Positions 23,955 to 35,019 of a stretch of 58,000 bases of DNA are shown one piece after another. A program made the translations under genes and the position numbers. The stretch is from Adiantum capillus-veneris (Eukaryota; Streptophyta; Polypodiopsida; Polypodiales; Pteridaceae). Below the pieces are notes generated by a model that worked only from the letters and a program-made list of their open reading frames with translations, was not told where the DNA came from and ran no database searches. The DNA is taken from contig CM043953.1 of the NCBI GenBank assembly GCA_014529385.2, forward strand, positions 82,749,838 to 82,807,837. The letters run 5' to 3'. Each line of letters starts with the position of its first letter. The first letter of the stretch is position 1.

Positions 23955-24067
23955 CTTGATACATTTTTCCCTTCCCTACTACTTTGATTCTACACCCCCC
24001 CATGCTCCTTTGATAAATTTTTCCATTCCCTACTACTTTGATTCTACACCCCCCCATGCTCCTTTGT
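23955..24067. repeat. Two-copy tandem repeat, period about 52 bp
   Basis: Two copies of ccctactactttgattctac followed by accccc(c)catgctcctttg. A shorter duplication, gcatgattagtcatctccct, lies at about 24351 and 24398. Confidence 0.8.
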
Positions 24068-25189
24068 CCCATTTTCTCAGATCACCTATCAAATCCAAAG
24101 CTCAATTGAACATGTCGAACCTAATCTCGGGTAACAGCCATGGTGGCTTTCACATTTTCCTTTGTTTATATAGAAGGATTACATGGTACATAACCCCACT
24201 CACTATCATGCTTGGGTTTCCCATTATAAATGGCTTAAACACGAGATAGGGCTACATGGCCTTCACCATTTCCAAAGAGTATTTTCATGGTGCATAACCC
24301 CACCCAGTATAATCGCTCTTGTTTCCTAAAACTTGTCTCTAACCACTTAAGCATGATTAGTCATCTCCCTGCCCTTAAATTGGCACCCCTCGCATGCGCA
24401 TGATTAGTCATCTCCCTGTCAACATCGTTTGCAAGATTCCTCATCTTTAGGATCCCATTATTGTTGGATTTTCTATCCACAATATTGGAATTTCCTATTG
24501 AAACTAATCTGCATCTTGTAACTCAGACCAATCCAAAACAACCCCTGATATAACCCCCTTCCAATTACACTGAGCCTCTAAGGTCCCAATCATGCCTACA
24601 TTTTTTAGTATAGTTCTCAAGCACACCAACCCCCATTATTTCAAGCTTGTTGAAACCTTGGGTTTATTCATTCTTAAACCCATGGATCTATTTCTTCCCC
24701 CTAGTATTTAAACCCAAAATTTTTCCCTCAATTTTAGAACCTTAAAAGATCCCCCCTTAAAAAATTGGTAGCACTCACCCTCCTAAACCTTGAAAAACTA
24801 CAAACTTTCACTTTCACTTTCAATTTATGGTACCTCACACTTGAAAGTTGGTAGTAGTCACTTTCTTTACCTTGAAAACTGATGGAATTGTGAAACCCAT
24901 GGTATTATTTTCTTGAAAGCAACCCTCAAGAGCTAGAGTCCTTACATATTTTTCCACACTCTACCTACCCATGGTTAATTCCAAAGCCCCCCCCCCCCCC
25001 CCCCCTTGCCCCATTCTATATAAACCTACCAAGAGATTGTATTGTTTGCCTTAATGAGACCTATAATGGTCGAAACGCGTTGGCCATGTCAAATGCAATC
25101 TCTTTAATCCATTTGTGAACTTTTTCCTCTTCCCTTATTTTTTCGCTCTATTTCCTTAGAAAGTTTCGCACGCTTGGCTTATTTTATTA

Positions 25190-26060
25190 TAATTTTGTGC
25201 TTTGACATGGTTTTACTCCTACGTGCCGCATGGTCCTTTGGGTGGGCATGTGTCGGTAAACTCCCAAGGGAGCATAGGCCTTTTTGTTGGGATCTAATAA
25301 GAGTTATTTTAATATAATTTTTGGTTCTAAGGGAGCACTCTTGGGCTATATAGCTATAGAGGTGTCCCACTTTTTCTTTTGCCCAACAATGCCATTTGGT
25401 GCCCCCAGGGGGGAGTTTCTTCGAGTGACCTTCAATTTATAGGCTTCACTGATGTGATGGAAGAGTTTCCCACTTTTATGGCCATGTAGATAATGATTCT
25501 GAGAGCTTTATTGAGAAACTTGAAATTGCTTGTTTGCTTGCAAATAAGGAAGATCCAATTCTTATGTTGAAGATTTTTGTCTTTTTGTTGAAAGAGGATG
25601 CAAGGACATGGTATGATGAGTATGAGTATTCACTAAAATAATCTCAACCTTCACAAGTGATTAATTATCATGAGGTCAAAAAGATTTTCCTTGAGAAAGT
25701 TTAAGAAGGTAGAAGACCCAATAGTTGTATGGCACTCCATTGAAGGTCTTGTATAGGGTGATGATCATAGTGTAGATGCCTTTGTGAAGTAGATTAATGA
25801 TTTGTGGAAGAGGCGGTGTGTTACTTTGGGCAGTGATTCTCATCCTCTTATGCTTAAGAATTGCATGTTTATGCAAAGTTTGAGGGCTAATTTGAGATTG
25901 ATGGTTGAGCTTAAAAGACCAAAGACATTTGATGATGCAGTGAAGATTGCAAAACATAAGGAATGGAAGTTAGATAGATTGAGAGAGATTGGATTCCAGG
26001 GTGATATGGAGCCAAAGGTTTCTCTATGCATTGATGTGGATACAAAGAAAGAATCTAATG
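25190..26060 (+). repeat. 871-bp direct duplication, copy B
   Basis: Second copy of 20467-21337. Its left end starts abruptly inside LTR sequence and its right end continues without a break into the rest of the E2 internal region, so this copy is joined to the original downstream DNA. Confidence 0.95.
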
Positions 26061-26698
26061 TATCACTGGATCATGATGGTTCTCTTGGGAAAGAGAGGAA
26101 GGCATATAATGAGGAGAAAGACGCTAAGATAAATGTGCACATTATGCCATTCTTGTTGTTTATGCCACTTAATAGTGCTTCACATGCGAAAGATGATTTT
26201 TTGACCAATGTGACAGTTAATGAGAAGGAAAAGGATAAAATTAGTGAAGTCTTAACAAATGATCGTGATAAAAATGAAGCTGTGGATGCCATTGTTGATG
26301 TGTCCAATGTGAAAGATGAGCATGTGGGTGATGTGAAAGTGAATGTTGATTATCCCTTTCCTTTATGTGAAGTAGTCAAGAATGATTTGCAAGTCAATGA
26401 GGATACTTATATGGAAGTGAATGATGTGTTTGAAGATCTCTCTCAAATGCATGATGTTGTTGAGTCTTTTCCAAAAAGTGATGATGCTTTTGAGCATGTT
26501 GTGGACCTTGTTAATGAGGAGATTGTCCATGAGGACCTTTGTGATTGTATTTCTAGTTATATATGTGGACATCCCTTGATCAATAAGGATAACTTGAAGG
26601 TATTTGAGGATATGGAAAGCCATAAAAATGTAATCTTGATGCCTCATAAGATTGTTGATTCTTCCCTATTGGATCCTTTTGTCAAGGAAATGACATAA
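25423..26698 (+). pseudogene. E2 gag (copy B) followed by a 298-codon acidic ORF
   Basis: The gag part is as in copy A. From ATG 25802 one frame stays open to TAA 26696-26698. After RPKTFDDAVKIAKHKEWKLD it enters an unrecognised acidic region rich in D, E and V (for example VDAIVDVSNVKDEHVGDVKV, HVVDLVNEEIVHEDLCD). No zinc knuckle, protease or RT was seen. The downstream frame 26700-26865 (SRKVMFELDACFIKGKENYL) looks like its continuation after a stop. The function of the acidic part is unknown; similar spacers occur in non-autonomous gypsy elements. Confidence 0.65.
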
Positions 26699-27045
26699 TG
26701 TGTAAAAGATGTCAAACCTTCTAGGAAGGTCATGTTTGAATTGGATGCATGCTTTATAAAAGGCAAAGAAAATTATTTGTCTATGAATGAAGATATGACG
26801 GTTTCTACTAAAGTTTACGGAATGTTAGAGAAGTTGTTTTGCGATTACTTGCATCCTGTGCAATAAATGAGAGTCCATATGTGGAGCTTATGGATCACAA
26901 ATTTTTCTTGAAAAAAGGGTGGATGATACATATGCTCCATGCTATTATATTGAGATCCTTCTTATGGTTGAGCTCTGCTCTTGAGGTTGGAGCCTGTAAC
27001 AATTGGTCTTTTGATCCAAGTGGACAACATGTTTATGCTACTACT

Positions 27046-27059
27046 GAGCATGAATGCTC
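27046..27059 (+). other. Palindrome 26 nt before the E2 3' LTR
   Basis: GAGCAT GA ATGCTC, perfect 6-bp arms, within ctgagcatgaatgctctag. The same 19 bases occur at 51835-51853, also 26 nt before an LTR. Confidence 0.85.
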
Positions 27060-27085
27060 TAGCAGATTGAGGGTTTAACAAACTA

Positions 27086-27765
27086 TGTTGTATGCATTTT
27101 GTAAATTTGTACATATGCACATGATGCACGATGTCAAAAGGGTATGTGAGATTTATTTTTGTGGGATTTTTAGGTTTCTTAAGCAAGCACATGTACATGC
27201 AGGGCAAGTTGCTAAGGTAGTGTCAGCTCTTCGGTTATTGTAAGTGCTCATAAGTGAGACTTTTATATAGCTAAAACTCATGTAAGAAATTATAGACATT
27301 CATCCAAAGTTCAAAAAAATTCAGCTTTTAGCTTGTTATGCATGATTTATGCTTTTGGGTGCAGATTTTTCCCCTCGCCTTGCTTTCTCTACATGTAGTC
27401 GTATCGAGACAACTCCCTCCTCACGTCAAATTTTCACATGGCGGTGTGTGGAATCAATTTTGGTCATCTTCAACTTTATAACCAATATTTTTTCAAGATT
27501 TATTTCAATATTTAAGGTTCCCCAATTGGAGTTGTGCTCTTCAAGTTACAACTAGTTCTCTATAAGGTTATGATTATGGCAGCCTAGTGGCAAATTTTGT
27601 GCAGACAAATTGGGAGGGTATGCATCTATGAATTGTGAATCATAGGCCTTTTGCTTGGGGTTTACTAAGAGTTTTTTTGGTATACTTTTTGGTGCTGAGG
27701 TCGAAGTTTGAACGCTCTTGGGCTTTATAGCTATAGAGGTGTCCCACTTTTTCTTTTACCCAACA
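27086..27765 (+). repeat. E2 3' LTR
   Basis: TGTTGTATGC ... ACCCAACA. It aligns with 19816-20665 but lacks about 190 bp, the join lying after gaattgtg (27640). Divergence from the 5' LTR is large, so E2 is old even though its internal duplication is recent. Confidence 0.7.
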
Positions 27766-27766
27766 A

Positions 27767-28229
27767 TGTTAGTGAGCTTAATATTTAGATTTGAGTGCTT
27801 AAATCACTATTTTTTGACGTTTTGACCATGAGAGAATGTTCTTAGACCATATGGAGACCTTTCTAGATAGTTCCTTTGTGGTTTTAGGACCTTGATTGTG
27901 ATGGACCATGGTTTTAGTACCTTACCGGATTGCAACCAGACTTGATAGAATAGTGTCTCTAGGCCTTGTAGAACTCTTACTAAAGTTTCATTGCATTTTA
28001 CGTCAGTTCGAGTTTCAAAATGGCGTGATGATCAAGAGAGATGAGAAGCGACATAGGAAAAGTTTTTGATCATTGAGTGGTGGTTTGCTTGTTGAGTTGT
28101 GATGTTTACTTGTTAGGTTCACTTCTTGAGGATTGACAACCTTAAAGAGTTTCCATTCCTTGAGTATTGACATTATGTTAGTGGCAGATATCTATGTTGC
28201 AGACGTTTGATCACGGCGACCTGCAAACA
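27767..28229 (+). mobile_element. LTR (463 bp) with adjacent PBS
   Basis: It starts TGTTAGTGAGC and ends CCTGCAAACA, followed at once by a tRNA-Asp-type PBS. The inverted relative is at 17870-18288. Its end also resembles the LTR end at 31110 (ctgcaaaca). E2 sits directly against its left end, so E2 may have inserted at this LTR boundary. Confidence 0.75.
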
Positions 28230-28230
28230 T

Positions 28231-28248
28231 TGGTGTCGTTGTCAAGGA
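28231..28248 (+). other. Primer binding site, tRNA-Asp type, decayed by transitions
   Basis: TGGTGTCGTTGTCAAGGA differs from the usual plant tRNA-Asp PBS (TGGCGCCGTTGCCGGGGA) at five positions, all C to T or G to A, as expected from deamination of methylated cytosines. Confidence 0.8.
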
Positions 28249-28940
28249 ATGATCCTTAGATGGTGGGTGACCTAGTGCGTATTTGGACATTAGGAAGAGA
28301 ATGGGATCTAGGAGGGCCTATTTATTTGGAAATTTAAGGAAGTCAAACCTCTTGTATCAAGAAACCAATCAAAGGAAAACTTTTGAATTCAAACAGGAAA
28401 AATGGCTAGTTTATTTGAATCCAATTTTCTCCCCCAAAATGAAACTTAAAATCTATTGGGAGAAACCATTTCATGTAGCATGTCTATGGAAAGAGACCAG
28501 CGTGTAGATTATAGACATATGATTTCCACTTAAATTAGAGATCCTATGTAGAGGTTATGGAAGGCCGCAAATCATAAAGTTGTCCATCCCCTTTTTTGAG
28601 GGAAAAGGTGCATCTTTTGGCCACTCTTACATCTCTCTTACACATCCACCATTCTTGCACACATAGTGTGCATCTATTTGTCAAAATTCTAATCATCTCC
28701 ATGATCTCATGGACAAAAAAGAGGCCCTCTAGACCCTATCCTCTTTTCAATGGTGTACTTTTCCAAATATTTGTATTTCCATTCCATTTACACCTTAGCG
28801 GTGAAGCAACTAGACACGGGGTTTAGTGCTTGATAGAGTCTAGAAGTTGGGAACTTGCTAGATCTATTCTCGAGAGGTAAAGAGAGTTTGCAAGTGAGAT
28901 AGCCAAAAACATTTTTGTTTGTTTTTGTTGCTAGAATCAT
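28249..28940. other. Leader-like DNA after the PBS, no domain recognised
   Basis: A 74-codon frame (28283-28507) and others are unrecognised. The sequence probably is the untranslated and truncated gag part of the element whose LTR ends at 28229. Confidence 0.35.
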
Positions 28941-29430
28941 TTCATTACCTAGGAGTAATGTAAGTAGAAACTACAACCATCAAATGGGGCTGAAAAGATC
29001 ATAGAAAAAAGGGGTGAAAATCAAACTTTGGCCGAAACGATTGTAACTCTGAAATTCTCAAAATTTGAAAGTAGAGATCTAAAAATTGATCCAAACCCAA
29101 AATTTGTGGATCAAGGGAATTAGCAAACTCGCTAAAGGGTGAAAGCATGTTAACATGTCGCGCTTTTTGTGCTAGTTAGCAGTTTCAAGTAAGGACATCT
29201 TCGAAAAGTTGGGCGTCTGGTAAATTTTTTACAAATAATATACAAAATTTGTCGGATGTTGTACATTTTGATCCCTTGTTTCAAGTGCTTTCTATTGATA
29301 TATCATATGTCATAGATCTTGGAGATGTAGCTCAAGTTATTGTACTAGTTAGCATATGTTAAAATTGTGCTAGTTAGCATTGTCCGGGACATGAAAAAGC
29401 ATGACAAGTTAACATGATTTCACCCTAAAG
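28941..29430. repeat. Palindrome block P0 (two units, about 260 bp apart)
   Basis: CATGTTAACATG (29146-29157, perfect) and agttaacatg (29407-29416) lie about 260 bp apart, each followed or preceded by tgctagttagca (29170-29181, 29368-29379), itself an inverted repeat. Units are weakly alike. It adjoins block P1. Confidence 0.5.
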
Positions 29431-29439
29431 GAAATCTAT

Positions 29440-30290
29440 AAAGCTTCACCAGAATATGTGGAGGAACATGGATCGTGATCCATGTATCTCAGAGTCCAAT
29501 TTTGCTAGAAATTGGTCAATGACATTGGGCATCGATACTACATTGCTCTAATAAAGTTAGTTTGCAAGAAAAATTTGAAAATCACATCAAACTTGGGTGA
29601 TAGGGCAAAAAAAACAAAAATAGAAGTTTCAAACACAAAATTGGATATATCTTCATATTTTGTGATCCAAATTCAAAAAAAAAAGTGGGTCACTTGTATT
29701 TACACAGCATAAGCAACCAACCGACCATGCCAAAATGATGTCAAACATGAATTGCGATCCATGTACCTTTTGATCATATGGGACTGATATTTGACCACTA
29801 GGTAGCTGATACCATTTGGAACCACTTTTCCAAAAGGCACAATAGCAAAAATTGCAAAAAGTTGGTCAAAATAGCCAAACATAAAAAACTAGTAAAAAAC
29901 CACAGGGTAGCCTCAAAAATTTTCTTTTGATTGATTAAAAGATTTTCAAATCCAAAACAAACCTGTGGAATATACTACTCAAATTGCAAGCAATGAGAGC
30001 ATATCAAATTTGGGGTCCATATATGATGGAACATGGTTCACAATCCATGTACCTCATCATGATTTTTTATTGAGATTTGAGTAGTAGGTAGCTGAGACCT
30101 AGGCAAACACTTTTCCCAGAATAATCATCAAAAAAAAAGTTTTAAAAAGTTGTCAAAAGAGCCAAAAATTGAACATTGTGTTGACGGCCAAAAGCAGAAG
30201 GAGCTTTCCCAACTTTTTTGTATCATTATTTTTGAAGCGGAATGACATTTTTGTAATATTTGAGCGGCCAATATTCTTTTTGCGAACAAG
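29440..30290. repeat. Palindrome block P1, three ~280-bp units
   Basis: ACATGGATCGTGATCCATGT (29466-29485, perfect 9-bp arms), acatgaattgcgatccatgt (29745-29764) and acatggttcacaatccatgt (30031-30050) are spaced 279 and 286 bp. Units 2 and 3 also share flanks: (c)tagtaggtagctga-like, cacttttcc and gttg(g)tcaaaa(t/g)agccaaa. Non-coding. It may be U3 of the LTR that ends at 31110. Confidence 0.8.
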
Positions 30291-30380
30291 CCTCTGAGGA
30301 GGAATTTTATGTAAGCCAAGTTTTTCACCCTAAGCCAACTTTTGAATTATCAAATCCAAAGTTTATTGTGCGCTGTGTTT

Positions 30381-30504
<124 letters not shown>

Positions 30505-30559
30505 TTCTCTTCCCTACGCGCTCTATGGAACCTCCATTGCAAACGCGACACCGCCAATG

Positions 30560-31110
30560 TGTTAGCAACAGCTAGGGTTTCCATTAGATGCCAAGTTTGC
30601 ACGATTCTAGTGTCATCATGAAGCGAGCTCTTACGAGCTTTTGGGTGATTTATCTTGCAAACTGTGTGTTTTTTCGACGGTTTCTTTATATCTATGGGTT
30701 CATGGCAAGTAGAGCTACGGATTAGGACAATGCACAATGAAAAGTGGTGATTGGTATTTTTTTGCATGTCTTATAGGCGATTGTTTCACGAGGTGGTTTG
30801 AGGTAGGATACTAGGTTATTGATCTCTTGATGAGGAGAGCGTGTCCTGTAAGTTTCGTGACATTTCAAATGCATTTCGTCTAGTTTTGGATAGCATGAGC
30901 ATCATTGGTTGAGTTTCTTTCACTACTAGTGCATAAAACATTTAGATTTTGATTTCCTTGAGTAGAGATTGCCTTAGAGGTCGAGAAGGTGCTTCACATC
31001 CATCTTCTTGTTTCCATGCACCTCTGGGTTCAGCTTCGTCCTTGGCTGACATAGAGTTATTGGTTTTGTTCTTGCTATGCTAGCGTCTGCTCATGGCGTA
31101 TCTGCAAACA
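30560..31110 (+). mobile_element. 3' portion of an LTR ending at a PBS
   Basis: It ends ATCTGCAAACA directly before a PBS and resembles the end of 27767-28229 (gctatg.tagcgtctgctcatggcg aligned with ctatgttgcagacgtttgatcacggcg). The start of this LTR is not defined; it may extend left across the GA tract and block P1. Confidence 0.55.
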
Positions 31111-31111
31111 T

Positions 31112-31129
31112 TGGTGCCACTGTCGAGGA
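31112..31129 (+). other. Primer binding site, tRNA-Asp type
   Basis: TGGTGCCACTGTCGAGGA follows ctgcaaaca. It differs from the consensus mostly by C to T and G to A changes. It points to a plus-strand element, opposite to the large element whose ORFs start at 32.2 kb, so two elements must meet between 31.13 and 32.2 kb. Confidence 0.7.
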
Positions 31130-31439
31130 CGAAGTCCTAGGTACGTTACCTTGGACTAATCCTATGAGGCGAGAGTCCCTCTGGTTTGCTAGAGTATTCT
31201 TTTTATCTTAGTTTAGCTAGGATCCATAAAGAGGTTCTAGGGAGCGTGTGTCTTGCCTTGGTCACCCATGTAGATGGTTTTTACTTTATATTTGTATATG
31301 TTTTGGTGTTTGAGTGGTTGATGAGGTGATAAAAGCATCAGCTAGTGATTGTGCGTTACTTAAGTGTTTCTCTACTCACAATTGCAAAATCCCATTTTTT
31401 ATGTTTAGGAGTACCTTTAGGTAGATGATTTGATCTTGA

Positions 31440-32215
31440 TCTAGAAATGTCCATCAAAGAAGATTTTCTTGAATTGTTTTTGCATTGAAATCTTAAAAAG
31501 AATTTGATTCTTAGTCAAAATAGTGAAAAAACAAAGTTCACAAAAAGGTTCTGCATGGTTGCGGGTTTCTGAGAACATAAGAAGACATTTGGGAGGGCTT
31601 TGCACATAAAATCTCAAATCTACAAAGCTAGACATTATATGCGTATAATGTCTCAAGGGCTAAAAAGAGACCAAAACTTTGAAAACTGACTGTACTAGTG
31701 CGTTCAAAAGGGGGAGTTTTGGCATGAAATTGAGGACCAAAACCCAAAAGATGGAGTGGTTGTGGCTGAAAAAACAAAACTTGTGTTTGTGAACACTTTT
31801 GAGCTTTAAATATTGTTGTAAACACATGTACATGTTTTTTATAATAAGGGGAACTTAGAATGGAAAAAGACCTAAAGTCTGAGATGATAGACATCATATG
31901 TGTATGATGTATCCAGCTCAGGTTTGGGTGTTTAGCTGCATATCTAGTATCACTAAAGCACTTGGAAGGTAGTTATAAGCTTGATTGCAAGATTTCACAT
32001 CATTTGGACAAGCAAGCTGACATTTTAAGAGAATTTTGTATATTCTAGCCAATAACAAGAAAATTGGAGAATTGGTATAAAATTGACATCAAAACCTGAT
32101 TTTGAGCATATATTCTTGGTGTTCTCATAGAAGAGAACCTTGGGTAGAAACAGAAGTCTAAACTGAGGGAAAAGACATCATACGCGTATTATGTGTTATG
32201 TCCTAGAATAGAGTC
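31440..32215. repeat. Palindrome block P2, three ~270-bp units
   Basis: AGACATTATA-tgcg-TATAATGTCT (31630-31653, perfect 10-bp arms), then diverged versions at 31889-31912 (agacatcatatgtgtatgat) and 32173-32196 (agacatcatacgcgtattat), spaced 259 and 284 bp. The sequence between is AT-rich and non-coding. It lies just downstream of the last 3' ORF of the large minus-strand element. Confidence 0.75.
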
Positions 32216-32237
32216 AAACTGTACAAGTAAGTGTTTC

Positions 32238-33584
32238 CTAATGCCCTGCATTGGTAGCCTCTTGTGCAGATTCATCTGCCTTTTGCTGTTCAGGCTCTTG
32301 CGTAGCTTGGACGGCTTTCTCTTGTTCCGGCTCTGCTTCTTTTGTGGGCTCAGCTTCTGTGGCTTTCTCTTTCTCAGGCTCAGCTTCTTTAGTGGTGTCG
32401 TTACTTGCAGGTGATGGTGGTGGTCTTAGCATAGGATTTTCTTGTTGTTCAATAGACAGTGAAGTAGTTCAGGGAGACTCATAGCCTTGTTCGTGGTGTG
32501 CCTCTTCCCTTGACGTTTCCTCAGCTCTCTGGTCCTCTACCTCTTTTTCTTTCCTTGCCTCTTCTTGGGCTTCTTTTAGCTTGAGGGCTTCTACTTCTTG
32601 GTACATTTTTTCCAGAGACTCTGTTGGATCTTCAGCCTCTTTTCTTGTGTGATGCTTTGTCCTTGGGCCTTTAAGTCCACTAGGCACCCATTTCTCTGGG
32701 TCCTTCCCTTATGCTTGTCGGTTGCACTGGTAGGCATGTTTTTCTCTTTCAAAGCGAGCTTGTTTTTTCAGTCGATCTTCTAGGTGGGCGGCCACATCTT
32801 TTCTCTTCATCTCCTCCCTAAGAGCTCTCTTTTCCTCATTATCTAAGCTCTCACTGCTGCGCCTTTCCAACGAGCTTTCAACCGACTCTTCATCAGATCT
32901 GTAGGCTCTGGTTGTTGATCTTGAAGCTCTCGGAGATGGTTGTGCTACCAATATCCATGTGTTTTGGTCAGGGGCAGGTGGTAGATTGTCGGGTATGCCG
33001 ATGGCATGGTACGCTATCCTTGTCAAAGTTTCTGGTGTACCCAAGTAAGTGATCTTCTCTTATTTCTTTGTGCCCTTCAGAGTGTTCAGGACGTACTGGG
33101 CGTGGTCCACTGGTTGCGTGGTTGTTGACTTGAGAAATTTTGTGAAAGTGGTGGCAACCGCGTGATTTTGCATGGTGTACCTTGGTGGCATTTTAGCCAA
33201 GAAGTGGAAGTGTTGATGGTATAATCGGGCTGGCTCTTCCATTTGTTTGTGAATTAAATCTGCAAAGGTGGCCACAACGGTTTCCTTGGTGAAAGTACCT
33301 TCCATTTTCTTGTCCCTTTCCCTCATGGTCATTCCTTCTATGCTGAGTCTAAGTGCTTCTACCACTATATCTTTGGTTATTACCACTTCGACCATATTTC
33401 CCTGCGTGTCAGAAATTTGTGCGGTTCCATCTTCTTTAATTGTGAATAAAAGCTTGTAAGCTTTATGAAAATCCACTTCGCAAGGCTCCTGCTTGTAGAA
33501 ATCTTTGAGTCCTAGCCTGCGGTTGGCTTCTTTGGTCTCAGGCTTCGCGAAAACATCATATACTTCCTTCGGTAGGAGTTGCAA
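32238..33584 (-). pseudogene. 3' ORF of the large element, alpha-helical and highly charged
   Basis: Four consecutive minus-strand frames (33584-33060, 33044-32709, 32687-32469, 32432-32238) read as one protein of about 450 residues broken by stops and small shifts. The N-terminal part (MQLLPKEVYDVFAKPETKEA...) is globular and unrecognised. The middle has a serine/arginine patch (SPRASRSTTRAYRSDEES) and a charged helix (LREEMKRKDVAAHLEDRLKK). The end is a repetitive acidic tail of KEAEPEKEKATEAEP type. It is gag-like in layout but has no zinc knuckle. The function is unknown. Confidence 0.55.
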
Positions 33585-33599
33585 CTCGACGCAATGTTC

Positions 33600-33950
33600 C
33601 TCCTCACTCTTGAATCTGTCAGTGAAGACTATGGTATGATGCTCTTCTAGCTGCTCTTTTGGAGATAAAAGCTGCCTTGGCTGCTTTAACTGAATCTGGA
33701 TCTAATTGATATGTGGGCAGTTCCTGTAACTTTTCCTTCTGGTTGATCTTTTTCTTGGCTCTCTCTGTTGCTTGCGTGGCTCTTGTTCAGTGAATAGATT
33801 ATCAAAGTTAGCAGATTTGTCAGAATTTTCTCTAAAACGTCCTTTAGTCTGAAATGCTGACAATTTTGGTCCAATTTGCTTCAAATCAATTTCTGAACAA
33901 GCATATATGCATAAAAACATGCAAGGAACAAAACTATAAAGTCAAAACAA
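33600..33950 (-). other. Upstream part of the 3' ORF, broken
   Basis: Minus frames at 33686-33920 overlap in two registers and lead into the 33584 ORF. This looks like its decayed N-terminal or leader part. No domain was recognised. Confidence 0.3.
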
Positions 33951-33954
33951 TTTT

Positions 33955-34650
33955 TTGCAATCAAAGTAAATACTCGCGATTATTTAGAGGTGAGCATTTT
34001 TTTCAACTTTTTGCAAACTTGGCTTCATAGGCTTGAAGTATATACCAAATACATACTCTCAGTGAAATATGGGCTCATTTGGATGCATAGGGTGAACCAG
34101 ATTTTGGCTTTAGGTCTCTGAAACAATAGATATAAAGGAAATTTGAGATTTTGAGCTCCAAATTGGTTCAAATTTGGCTAGTGGGCTTAACACATCATGT
34201 ACTTTGGATGTATGATGGCAAAATATCAAAATTCTCCCTATTTGGCTAGAAAGTAAATAATCGTGATTATTAACTTTTCTACCAAAATCAATATTTTTTG
34301 GTGCAAATTGGTTCTAGGCACTGTATAGACCCTGTGTATGAGATATGAAGTGATTTGGATCAAGAAATTTTGTCCATAACCCAAAAAATGGCTTGCAAAG
34401 ACTTCTTTGCGTTTTCTGGTAATTTTCCAAGTTATAGGTGCTCATTTTGACTCATACTTAATTTTTGGCATGTAGTAGGTGTGTACACATGATAGGTGAG
34501 GTGATGATATAATTTCCAAGCAAAACTAGTGCAAAAGTAAATAATCGCATTTACAACAGTGAGACAATTTTTTTGCAAAGCTTGCAAATTTTGACCTAGA
34601 CACATTCTATACACCTACAACAAGTCCTAAATTGAATTTGGTCAAGTTTG
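33955..34650. repeat. Palindrome block P3, three ~285-bp units
   Basis: aaatactcgcgattattt (33968-33985), aaataatcgtgattatt (34255-34271) and aaataatcgcattta (34539-34553) are spaced 287 and 284 bp, each after (a)aagt. The same motif occurs in the U3 of LTR fragments at 42321-42338 (aaaatcgcaattattaac) and 15896-15912 (gttaataatcacatttt). That ties these blocks to LTR/UTR sequence. Confidence 0.75.
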
Positions 34651-34689
34651 GTCTTGCCAGCATCACTTTGTGCTTTGTCGACTCTGAAA

Positions 34690-35019
34690 TCATCGTTTTC
34701 TGTGACTACACTGCCTGTTGGGTTGGTCAGTCAGCTTTGAGGCTTTGGACTTGTTGGCAATATAGTGGTGAAGCAACTCATCCAATTCTGGCTCATTTGG
34801 AGTCAGTTTGACCCCGTATGTTGAATTTGATGCTTTGTAGCCTTCAAGCCGTTTTTTGCCTTTTGAAGGCTTTGCTTGATCAATTTTACTAAACCAATCA
34901 TATACATTGTATATGAACCTCGTAGGCAAGCTATCTATGGAGTCAGATCGGAATTCTGGCATTTGCCAAAAACCTAGCTTTTCTACTAGAGACCCCCTCG
35001 ACCCTTGTCGAATGGTCAA
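34690..35019 (-). pseudogene. Unrecognised 109-codon ORF in the 3' region of the large element
   Basis: Open minus frame with RFIYNVYDWFSKIDQAKPSK and ELDELLHHYIANKSKASKLT. Same orientation as pol and lying between the W-motif region and block P3, so probably part of the 3' ORF set. No motif was recognised. Confidence 0.4.

Larger units (their letters stand above)
21338..25189. other. 3.85-kb insert inside E2, C-rich and tandem-repeat-rich
   Basis: This DNA has no similarity to the gag on either side. It is pyrimidine-rich on the plus strand and holds at least four small tandem arrays, a pure C run of about 18-20 (24988-25006) and a TATA-like ttctatataaac at about 25015-25026. No long credible ORF and no TG/CA, PBS or terminal inverted repeats were found, so it is not a recognisable transposon. 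Its flanking 871-bp duplication points to repair-type insertion. Confidence 0.7.
19816..27765 (+). mobile_element. LTR element 'E2', gag-type, no pol, with a large internal insert
   Basis: Two direct terminal repeats (19816-20665 and 27086-27765) enclose a gag remnant, a long acidic ORF and a 3.85-kb foreign insert. Flanks are atttt on the left and atgtt on the right, a possible 5-bp target duplication with one mismatch. There is no RT, RNase H or integrase, so it is non-autonomous. PBS offset (8 nt) and the 3' palindrome match the inner element at 47330-53009, which suggests one lineage. It landed in an older integrase gene. Confidence 0.7.

Noticed and set aside
21338-25189. E2 insert considered as a second LTR element or DNA transposon
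   Set aside because: No TG/CA ends, PBS, PPT or terminal inverted repeats at its edges, and an 871-bp flanking duplication is far longer than any transposase target duplication.
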